This document shows positions 1-5,606 of a DNA stretch of 7,142 bases, one piece after another. The notes beneath the pieces are model-generated. The model worked only from the letters and a program-made list of their open reading frames with translations, ran no database searches and was not told the DNA's origin. A program made the translations under genes and the position numbers. The DNA lies in contig PATL01000040.1 of NCBI GenBank assembly GCA_002713605.1, positions 29,029 through 36,170 on the forward strand. Reading direction: 5' to 3'. How positions within the stretch are numbered: position 1 is the stretch's first letter; every line of letters begins with the position of its first letter. The stretch is from a bacterium (GTDB taxonomy: Bacteria > Actinomycetota > Acidimicrobiia > Acidimicrobiales > UBA8592).

Positions 1-371
1 AATCTAGCATTCTCATCTTGCAGCTCCTGTGAACGCCCTTCTGAAATGCCACCCCCGTCTATTCTTCTTATTTTTTCATTCTCTAATTTATTCTCTAACT
101 GGCTATATCGAATTTTCATTACACGCAATTGCTCTTCAAGATCTGAAACAGAGGGACCATCTCCTTGTTCCAAATCTATTGCCTCTAATTCTAATTCCAA
201 CGCGCGTGCCCGTTGCCTTGAAATCACTAATTCTTGCTCCATCTTCATTGCTTCGTTCCAGACCGAAATTACTTCCTGAACTAGTTTTTCATGCGAGATT
301 TTAGCTAATCGTTCTTCCAATGTTCCCTCATCTTGTTCCGATGAAGCATCGACAGTGGAGGGAGCACTCAT
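1..371 (-). CDS. Acidic coiled-coil protein of unknown function, 3' end outside the window
   Basis: Reading the minus strand from an ATG at 371 gives 123 uninterrupted codons to the window edge, so the stop codon lies beyond position 1. The frame is closed upstream by a TGA near 485, with no other ATG between; a TTG directly precedes the ATG and is the only alternative start. The N-terminus (MSAPSTVDASSEQDEG) is low-complexity and acidic. Residues 18-69 and 75-104 are rich in E, L, K, Q and R with heptad-like hydrophobic spacing (for example DLEEQLRVMKIRYSQLENKL), typical of coiled coils. A Gly-rich break (DGGGIS, 105-110) follows, then more helix-prone sequence. There is no signal peptide or membrane segment, so it is probably cytosolic. 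It is divergent from the eL20 gene. I do not recognise a family; a structural, SMC-like or scaffold role would be a guess. The plus-strand frames opposite it look like shadows, being Ser/Leu-rich with no family resemblance. Confidence 0.72.
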   Translation of the reverse strand, partial: MSAPSTVDASSEQDEGTLEERLAKISHEKLVQEVISVWNEAMKMEQELVISRQRARALELELEAIDLEQGDGPSVSDLEEQLRVMKIRYSQLENKLENEKIRRIDGGGISEGRSQELQDENAR

Positions 372-476
372 CAATAATCGATAAACATCGCAACTAACAC
401 GTTCTTGAACCTTGAGTAAAACTAGATGAATATCTATCGAAATTTGAATATTATCGTCTCCGCCGTTTTCGTGGCG

Positions 477-484
477 TTTATATC
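477..484 (+). promoter_or_regulatory. Candidate TATA box for the eL20 gene
   Basis: The sequence TTTATATC ends 22 nt before the eL20 ATG at 507. In archaea the TATA box is centred about 26-27 nt upstream of the transcription start, so this box predicts a start at or very near the ATG, that is, a leaderless or nearly leaderless mRNA. No Shine-Dalgarno sequence precedes the ATG, which agrees. The flanking GGCG at 473-476 is not a strong purine-rich BRE. The position is convincing; the match itself is by eye only. Confidence 0.5.
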
Positions 485-506
485 AAAGTCGAAGTTCGGC
501 CGCAAT

Positions 507-734
507 ATGCAAGCATACCGGATAGACGGGTCATTCCGCCAAGGAAAGACGAATCAAAAATTTTGTATAGATTTAGTCGCGGAAAATGAAGATCAAGTTA
601 GAGAAAAAGTATATTCAAATTTTGGTAGCCGCCACGGCGTCAAAAGAAGGTATATCACAATCGTTTCGATTAACACTATTGATCCATCAGAATCTTCTGC
701 ACCAGTTGTAGTATCTCATTTTCGCGACAAATAA
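507..734 (+). CDS. rpl18a: Large ribosomal subunit protein eL20 (archaeal LX / L18a)
   Basis: This 75-residue protein matches the short archaeal LX family, a 50S component homologous to the N-terminal part of eukaryotic L18a. Recognisable family features run in order: MQAYRIDGSF with the G-x-F turn, a Q-x-F strand (17-19), AENEDQVREKVYSNFGSRHG (25-44; the AENE...EKVYS..GS.H signature), then KRRYITIVSI (46-55). Residues 58-75 (DPSESSAPVV...) go beyond the usual end of the family and may be a lineage-specific tail. The start at 507 is chosen because homology begins at this Met. The frame is open back to an ATG at 426, but those 27 extra residues show no family match and would swallow the TATA-like box at 477-484. 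In many archaea this gene is followed directly by prefoldin alpha and ftsY; here four other genes lie between. Confidence 0.88.
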   Translation: MQAYRIDGSFRQGKTNQKFCIDLVAENEDQVREKVYSNFGSRHGVKRRYITIVSINTIDPSESSAPVVVSHFRDK

Positions 735-782
735 TCAACTTTAACGCGTAACGGTGAAATCAGATAGGCCCTAGGGTGTGTC

Positions 783-1337
783 ATGTTGAAGAAAACTTTC
801 ATGCGTCAATACTGGCGCATTCAGCAAAGCCAAACCCTCATTTCTATGGGTTTTTGGATTACAACATTGACTTTGTTAATGTGGCCTTATGTCAGTTGGA
901 GGTTTGAATCAGACACCGAAATGTTAGCGATACCAATGACATATTGGGGCCTCGGAGCAATTGCCCTATCTGTATTATTCGTAGTATTGATTATTGGATG
1001 GGTATATGACGTATTTCTTGGGCTCTGGAGGGAACATCTAACCGTTGTCCAGGAAAGAAACCCGTTCACAACATACAAAGTAAACGCTCCTTTTGGTATG
1101 TTATTAGCCCAAACCAATACTATCTTACGCAAATTATCTGAAGACGACGAAGAAATCAACCGTCATTGTGACTTTGTTGACAGATGGCTAGAATGGAATT
1201 CGGAGCAAGAAATATGGTCGAGAACAATGTCATCTTGGAAAGAAATAGTGGGCGAGGAAGATCCGTATTTATTCCATCTCTCATCCGAAGCGAGAGAAAA
1301 ATTGGAAGAAGCAGCCAAAGAAATGCAAGATTTCTAA
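783..1337 (+). CDS. Two-TM membrane protein of unknown function
   Basis: The protein has 184 residues. A basic, aromatic N-terminus (MLKKTFMRQYWRIQQ) is followed by a hydrophobic segment at about 20-38 (ISMGFWITTLTLLMWPYVS), a short acidic loop (about 40-48) and a second long hydrophobic segment at about 53-82 (including LGAIALSVLFVVLIIGWVY). The positive-inside rule suggests both ends are cytoplasmic, with the acidic loop outside. The remaining 100 residues are soluble, acidic and Trp-rich (WLEWNSEQEIW, 136-146), with a helical C-terminus. The segment QERNPFTTYKVNAPFGMLLAQTN (90-112 in part) looks constrained, with Pro, Asn and Gly positions typical of a conserved motif, but I cannot name a family. 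GGGTG at 774-778 is a plausible ribosome binding site 4 nt before the ATG. The gene ends 18 nt before cysQ, so it is probably cotranscribed with the sulfur genes. There are too few TM helices for a classical sulfate permease. Confidence 0.8.
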   Translation: MLKKTFMRQYWRIQQSQTLISMGFWITTLTLLMWPYVSWRFESDTEMLAIPMTYWGLGAIALSVLFVVLIIGWVYDVFLGLWREHLTVVQERNPFTTYKVNAPFGMLLAQTNTILRKLSEDDEEINRHCDFVDRWLEWNSEQEIWSRTMSSWKEIVGEEDPYLFHLSSEAREKLEEAAKEMQDF

Positions 1338-1343
1338 GATATT

Positions 1344-1349
1344 GGGGAG
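1344..1349 (+). promoter_or_regulatory. Shine-Dalgarno site selecting the TTG start of cysQ
   Basis: GGGGAG lies 6 nt before the TTG at 1356, inside the 18 nt gap after the preceding stop codon. It supports translation from TTG, since the next in-frame ATG falls well inside the conserved phosphatase domain. Confidence 0.6.
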
Positions 1350-1355
1350 ATAGCT

Positions 1356-2147
1356 TTGGATTTCGAAAAGATAATTCAAATCGCTGAGTTAGCGGGTGAA
1401 GCAATACTTGAGATCTATAATAAGTCAGGAAACATAAGAATTGAACAGAAGGGCGACAATTCTCCCTTGACCGAAGCAGACTTAGCAGCACATAACATAA
1501 TTGTTGACGAATTAAAAAAAATAGATGACACCCCCATCGTATCAGAGGAAGGAAACGAAGGAGACCCTCTTTCTTCTGATACTTGTTGGCTAGTAGACCC
1601 ATTAGATGGGACAAAAGAATTTATCAAAAGAAATGGAATGTTTACAGTAAATATAGCACTAATGAGTCGCAAAAAAAATCGCTGGTCTCCTATTTTCGGT
1701 GTAGTACATGCACCGGTCAGTAAAACAACTTGGTCTGGAGGAGTAATAGCACCTTCTGAACGTAGGGGCCCTGACGGTACCGGTTTGATGATGGTAAACC
1801 CCTCCTCTCCACCTCTTCCTGTAAGATTAGTAGCCAGTGGGTCACACAGGGGCGAAAAAGATGAGTTATTTGCCCAAAAATTGGGGCATTATGACCTAGT
1901 TAGAATGGGATCTTCTTTGAAAGCGTGCATAGTCGCAGAAGGTTCGGCCGATTTGTATCCAAGATTCGGACCCACTTCTTGTTGGGACATAGCAGCCGCT
2001 CATGCAGTAGTTTCAGGAGCAGGGGGGATTGTAGTCGGGCCATCGGGAAAAAATCTTGATTATGATTTGGTTGAAAATGTATTAAATCCATATTTCCTTG
2101 TAGCTGCAGATAATCGTTGGACCACAGATTGGGTCAAATTACAGTAA
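1356..2147 (+). CDS. cysQ: CysQ-type 3'(2'),5'-bisphosphate nucleotidase (PAP phosphatase)
   Basis: The protein has 263 residues and belongs to the inositol monophosphatase superfamily, whose CysQ branch hydrolyses 3'-phosphoadenosine 5'-phosphate (PAP), left over from PAPS use, to AMP and phosphate. The metal-site motifs are all present: KGDNSPLTEAD (32-42), SEEG (63-66), the hallmark WLVDPLDGTKEF (78-89), and CWDIAAAHAVVSGAGG (209-224) carrying the C-terminal metal-binding Asp. GPTSCWD and DGTKEF favour CysQ over plain inositol monophosphatase. Length is close to E. coli CysQ (246). The start is TTG with a good Shine-Dalgarno sequence and gives an N-terminus (MDFEKIIQIAELAGEAILEIY) matching the first family helix. 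It precedes cysD and cysNC, which make PAPS, so a role in clearing PAP is well supported. Activity on inositol phosphates or fructose bisphosphate cannot be excluded from sequence. Confidence 0.9.
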   Translation: MDFEKIIQIAELAGEAILEIYNKSGNIRIEQKGDNSPLTEADLAAHNIIVDELKKIDDTPIVSEEGNEGDPLSSDTCWLVDPLDGTKEFIKRNGMFTVNIALMSRKKNRWSPIFGVVHAPVSKTTWSGGVIAPSERRGPDGTGLMMVNPSSPPLPVRLVASGSHRGEKDELFAQKLGHYDLVRMGSSLKACIVAEGSADLYPRFGPTSCWDIAAAHAVVSGAGGIVVGPSGKNLDYDLVENVLNPYFLVAADNRWTTDWVKLQ

Positions 2148-2233
2148 ATTAAATGATTTTATGCATTTTTTTCGATAAATCAAAACAGACCAAAACCCGT
2201 CGATGTGAAATAGACCTTGTCTTACGCAAACAC

Positions 2234-3127
2234 ATGTCCCACCTCGACGCTTTGGAGGCAGAAGCCATCCATATTATGAGAGAGGTCGTCGCCGAAGCGG
2301 AAAATCCAGTAATGTTATATTCTGTTGGAAAAGACTCTTCCGTAATGCTTCATTTGGCTAGAAAGGCCTTTCATCCCGGTAAAATCCCATTCCCGATAAT
2401 GCACATTGATACTATGTGGAAATTTTCAGAAATGATTGATTTTAGAGACAAAACAGCAAAAGATTTGGGTGTAGATTTAATTGTCCATATTAATCCAGAT
2501 GGAAAAGAAATGGGGATGAATCCGTTTATCCACGGATCTTCAAAACATACCGATGTGATGAAAACAGAAGGGCTAAAACAAGCGTTAGACAAACATCAGT
2601 TTGACGTTGCATTCGGCGGAGCAAGAAGAGACGAAGAAAAATCAAGAGCAAAAGAAAGAATCTTTTCATTCAGAACATCCAAGCACCGGTGGGACCCAAA
2701 AAATCAGAGGCCGGAACTTTGGAATTTGTATAATTCACGAAAAAACAAAGGAGAATCTATACGAGTTTTCCCATTATCAAATTGGACAGAATTAGATATA
2801 TGGCAATATATTCATTTAGAAAAAATACCAATTGTGCCATTATATTTCTCTAAGGAAAGGCCAGTGGTCGAAAGAGATGGAACTTTGATATTAGTAGATG
2901 ATGATAGAATTCCTTTAAATGAAGGAGAAAAACCAATGATGAAAAGTGTTAGATTTCGAACTTTGGGGTGCTATCCGTTAACAGGGGCAGTAGAATCCGA
3001 AGCTAACACATTGCCTGAAATTATCCAAGAAATGCTTCTTACTACAACCTCAGAAAGACAGGGTAGGACCATTGACCACGACTCCAATGCATCTATGGAA
3101 AAAAAGAAACAAGAGGGGTATTTCTAA
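2234..3127 (+). CDS. cysD: Sulfate adenylyltransferase subunit 2 (CysD, ATP-PPase)
   Basis: This is the small catalytic subunit of heterodimeric ATP sulfurylase. With CysN it makes APS and pyrophosphate from ATP and sulfate. It has 297 residues from ATG 2234, against about 302 in E. coli, and closely resembles bacterial CysD throughout. Visible motifs are the PP-loop [17 protein letters not shown] (30-46), HIDTMWKF (57-64), [20 protein letters not shown] (127-146), [13 protein letters not shown] (151-163), [15 protein letters not shown] (179-193), [15 protein letters not shown] (241-255), TTSERQGR (271-278) and the C-terminal GYF. The frame is open to an ATG at 2153, only 5 nt after cysQ, which would add 27 residues ([12 protein letters not shown]...) with no family counterpart, so I prefer 2234, where LEAEAIHI aligns with the family start. 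No clear Shine-Dalgarno sequence precedes either ATG, leaving the start open. The stop overlaps the cysNC ATG (TAATG), indicating coupled translation. Confidence 0.94.
   Translation: MSHLDALEAEAIHIMREVVAEAENPVMLYSVGKDSSVMLHLARKAFHPGKIPFPIMHIDTMWKFSEMIDFRDKTAKDLGVDLIVHINPDGKEMGMNPFIHGSSKHTDVMKTEGLKQALDKHQFDVAFGGARRDEEKSRAKERIFSFRTSKHRWDPKNQRPELWNLYNSRKNKGESIRVFPLSNWTELDIWQYIHLEKIPIVPLYFSKERPVVERDGTLILVDDDRIPLNEGEKPMMKSVRFRTLGCYPLTGAVESEANTLPEIIQEMLLTTTSERQGRTIDHDSNASMEKKKQEGYF
3113..3118 (+). promoter_or_regulatory. Shine-Dalgarno site for cysNC inside the end of cysD
   Basis: GAGGGG lies 8 nt before the ATG at 3127, within the last codons of cysD. Together with the TAATG stop-start overlap it indicates translational coupling, which would keep the two ATP sulfurylase subunits in balance. 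Confidence 0.6.
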
Positions 3128-5016
3128 TGGCTCATATTAGTGAATTGATATCCAAAGACATCGATTCTTATCTGAAGTCGCACGAAGAAAAAAGCCTACT
3201 CCGATTCATTACTTGCGGATCTGTTGATGACGGAAAATCCACACTAATAGGACGTATGTTGTATGAGTCGCAGATGCTTTTTGACGACCAATTATCTGCA
3301 TTAAAAAACGACTCCAAAAAAATAGGAACCCAAGGAAATGAGATAGATTTCGCATTATTAGTAGACGGCCTTGCTGCAGAGAGAGAACAAGGAATTACAA
3401 TTGATGTAGCGTACAGGTTCTTTTCCACTGACAAGAGAAAATATATCGTAGCAGATACGCCCGGGCATGAAGAATATACTAGAAATATGGCAACAGGAGC
3501 ATCGACTGCTGATATAGCCATCATTTTAATTGATGCAGAACAAGGAGTCCTCACACAAACAAGAAGGCATTCATTCATTGTATCGATGGTTGGCGTCAAA
3601 AAAGTATTATTGGCAGTAAACAAATTAGATTTAGTAAATTATTCTCAAGAAGTTTATGACCAAATCGTTTCAGATTACTCGAAGTTTGCAGAGGAAGCAC
3701 TCGATATAGAATCAATTACTGCGGTTCCAATTTCTGCATTATTTGGTGATAACGTTGTAGAACAAAGTGAGAACACACCGTGGTATAATGGCGAAACAAT
3801 CATGCAATATCTTGAGAATATTGAAGTCCGAAACCAAAGAAAGCAGGCCCCTTTCAGGATGCCAGTCCAGTGGGTAAACCGACCAAATTCGAGCTTTAGA
3901 GGATTCACAGGACTAATCGCAAGTGGCGAAACAAGAGTCGGCGACAAAATTAGATTACATCCCGGGGGCAAAGAGTCCACAATTGAAAACATAATCACGT
4001 GGGACGGCGAATTGCCAAAAGCATCAGCAGGGCAATCAGTTACGATAACATTGAACGATGAGATTGATGTTTCGAGAGGCGACATTATTGCAGCATCAAA
4101 AGACCCATGCGGAGAAGCGGACCAGTTCCAATCACGTATTTTGTGGATGAGTGACGATGCTATGATTCCAGGAAGACAATACATTCTCAAATCAAGCACA
4201 CAGTCCGCATCACTAACATTGGGCAAACTAAAATATCGCATTGATGTGAATACGTTAGACCATTTACCTGCAAAAACTTTGGAGTTAAATGAAATAGGAG
4301 TTTGCAACATTTCATTAGATAAAAGAATAGCCTTCGACTCTTATGAAAACAACCAAACAATGGGGGGCTTTATTGTTATAGACAAACTCTCGAATAATAC
4401 AGTAGGGATGGGGCTAATTGATTTCGCTCTTCACCGTTCTGAAAACATTCATTGGCAAAAAATGGATGTTTCTAAGGAATCAAGAGCCGATCAAAAGTCT
4501 CAAATTCCTAAGATAATATGGTTTACCGGGCTATCTGGCTCTGGCAAATCATCAATTGCAAATATTTTAGAGAAGAAATTACAATCACTGGGCAAGCATA
4601 CGATTACGCTTGATGGCGATAACATCAGACACGGGCTTAATAGAGACTTAGGATTTACAGCAGCTGACCGGGTTGAGAATATTAGAAGAGTGGGAGAAGT
4701 TGCAAAACTAATGCTAAACAGCGGACTAATTTGTATAACCTCTTTCATATCCCCCTTCGAATCTGAAAGGAATATGGTGCGTTCTTTAATGTCTGAAAAT
4801 GAGTTTATTGAAGTGTTTGTAGATACTCCCTTGTCTGTTTGTGAAGAAAGGGACGTCAAGGGCCTATATGCAAAAGCACGTTCGGGAAAAATTCCTAACT
4901 TCACTGGAATATCAAGCCCCTATGAGGAACCAAAAAACCCCGAAATTAGAATTGATACTACAAAAGTATCTGCCGAAGAAGCCGCCGATCAAATAATTGA
5001 TTTTATTATTGGATAA
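3127..5016 (+). CDS. cysNC: Bifunctional CysN-CysC fusion: ATP sulfurylase GTPase subunit plus APS kinase
   Basis: The protein has 629 residues and two enzymes in one chain. Residues 1 to about 440 are CysN, an EF-Tu-like GTPase that drives the CysD sulfurylase reaction: G1 GSVDDGKSTL (31-40), an effector region around EREQGITID (85-93), G3 DTPGHEEYT (110-118), G4 NKLD (165-168), then beta-barrel domains from about 245 (PVQWVNRPNSSFRGFTG). Residues about 441-460 are a polar linker. Residues 461-629 are CysC, which phosphorylates APS to PAPS: P-loop GLSGSGKSS (468-476), DGDNIRHGLNRDLGF (496-510), FISPFESER (540-548), and GLYAKARSGKIPNFTGI (579-595). Both domains look complete. CysNC fusions are known in bacteria (NodQ-like) and total length is normal. 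One oddity: the family usually has Arg after ISPF/ISPY, here Glu (544). It overlaps cysD by 1 nt. The bacterial-like sequence in an archaeal locus suggests acquisition by transfer (inference). Confidence 0.95.
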   Translation: MAHISELISKDIDSYLKSHEEKSLLRFITCGSVDDGKSTLIGRMLYESQMLFDDQLSALKNDSKKIGTQGNEIDFALLVDGLAAEREQGITIDVAYRFFSTDKRKYIVADTPGHEEYTRNMATGASTADIAIILIDAEQGVLTQTRRHSFIVSMVGVKKVLLAVNKLDLVNYSQEVYDQIVSDYSKFAEEALDIESITAVPISALFGDNVVEQSENTPWYNGETIMQYLENIEVRNQRKQAPFRMPVQWVNRPNSSFRGFTGLIASGETRVGDKIRLHPGGKESTIENIITWDGELPKASAGQSVTITLNDEIDVSRGDIIAASKDPCGEADQFQSRILWMSDDAMIPGRQYILKSSTQSASLTLGKLKYRIDVNTLDHLPAKTLELNEIGVCNISLDKRIAFDSYENNQTMGGFIVIDKLSNNTVGMGLIDFALHRSENIHWQKMDVSKESRADQKSQIPKIIWFTGLSGSGKSSIANILEKKLQSLGKHTITLDGDNIRHGLNRDLGFTAADRVENIRRVGEVAKLMLNSGLICITSFISPFESERNMVRSLMSENEFIEVFVDTPLSVCEERDVKGLYAKARSGKIPNFTGISSPYEEPKNPEIRIDTTKVSAEEAADQIIDFIIG

Positions 5017-5069
5017 TTTGAATTCCCTTTTGCGACGCCTTCTTGACAGACGACAACTTCGGCAGTTCA

Positions 5070-5597
5070 ATGAGCGCAGTGGATAAGGCAGAATTGCAAC
5101 GCATTGCGCAACAAGTCGAACTAAACCGGCAGAGAATGGAATCCATTGAGCAACAAGTCGGTCGCTTGGAACAAATAAGACTCGAACAACTTCAAACAAT
5201 CGAAACATTATCCGCTATTCCTGCTAACGGAGCCAAAGGCGCCATGATTCCTTTGGGTTCAGGCGTTCAAATCGTCGCAGACATCCCTCCTAAAACAGGG
5301 GCCGTAATTGATATTGGAAGCAGAGTCCAAGCCGAAAAACCTCTAGATGAGGCGATCGATATCTTAACAAAAAGAACAGAGGAGATTCTACAATTGATGA
5401 ATAAAATGAAAATTGAATTTAGCTCTATAGAAGAATCAACAATTTCATTGGCCAATGTTTTCAACGAACAAATAGCATCATTACAGGAAGAACAACCCGA
5501 AGAAATACCGGAAAAAAAGAGCGAACTGCAAGCAATACCACCAAAAAAACAGGCTAAAAAAAGAAAGCGTGGAACTGAATTAACACTTGATGATTAG
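5070..5597 (+). CDS. pfdA: Prefoldin alpha subunit
   Basis: Prefoldin is the hexameric ATP-independent chaperone (two alpha, four beta) that holds unfolded proteins and passes them to the thermosome. From ATG 5070 the protein has 175 residues. An N-terminal coiled coil (5-48) contains IAQQV and IEQQV exactly 14 residues apart, two heptads. A central beta-hairpin region follows (MIPLGSGVQIVADIPPKTG, 59-77; VIDIGSRVQAEK, 79-90), then the family signature PLDEAIDIL (91-99) and a second coiled coil to about 140. Residues 141-175 form an unusual tail, acidic first (EEQPEEIPEKK), then strongly basic (PPKKQAKKRKRG), ending TLDD. Archaeal alpha subunits are usually about 140-150 residues, so the tail is extra. 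A TTG at 5043 could add nine residues (MTDDNFGSS); neither start has a clear Shine-Dalgarno sequence. The AT-rich stretch at 5001-5019 could supply a promoter but also encodes the end of cysNC. ftsY follows after 9 nt. Confidence 0.87.
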   Translation: MSAVDKAELQRIAQQVELNRQRMESIEQQVGRLEQIRLEQLQTIETLSAIPANGAKGAMIPLGSGVQIVADIPPKTGAVIDIGSRVQAEKPLDEAIDILTKRTEEILQLMNKMKIEFSSIEESTISLANVFNEQIASLQEEQPEEIPEKKSELQAIPPKKQAKKRKRGTELTLDD

Positions 5598-5606
5598 AGG
5601 GATTTT

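Noticed and set aside
29..304. Plus-strand open frames at the left edge
   Set aside because: They lie opposite the coiled-coil gene, whose minus-strand frame is open throughout and has coherent heptad composition; the plus-strand translations are low-complexity Leu/Ser.
426..506. 27-residue N-terminal extension of eL20 from ATG 426, with a hydrophobic stretch resembling a signal peptide
   Set aside because: The ribosomal family begins at the Met at 507, the extension has no family match, and a TATA-like box at 477-484 lies inside it at the right distance for a start at 507.
769..776. CCCTAGGG perfect palindrome just before the membrane-protein gene
   Set aside because: At eight bases it is too short to call an operator or attachment site, and no second copy was noticed; it partly overlaps the putative ribosome binding site.
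1156..1614. Minus-strand open frame spanning the end of the membrane-protein gene and the start of cysQ
   Set aside because: It is antisense to two well-supported genes, has Leu/Arg/Ser-rich composition and shows no recognisable domain.
2153..2233. 27-residue N-terminal extension of CysD from ATG 2153
   Set aside because: The extra residues do not resemble CysD N-termini and no Shine-Dalgarno site precedes them. The start at 2234 gives nearly the family's usual length. Not fully excluded.
3675..4310. Long minus-strand open frame (211 codons) opposite cysNC
   Set aside because: It lies wholly antisense to a motif-complete CysN domain, and its translation resembles no family I know; it is a codon-bias shadow.
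5017..5069. Possible terminator or insertion scar between cysNC and pfdA
   Set aside because: I saw no stem-loop, T-run, direct repeat or recombinase-site-like sequence in this short gap.
5107..5160. Repeated CAACAAGTCG at 5109-5118 and 5151-5160
   Set aside because: Explained by two similar heptad pairs (IAQQV and IEQQV) in the prefoldin coiled coil, not by a DNA-level repeat element.
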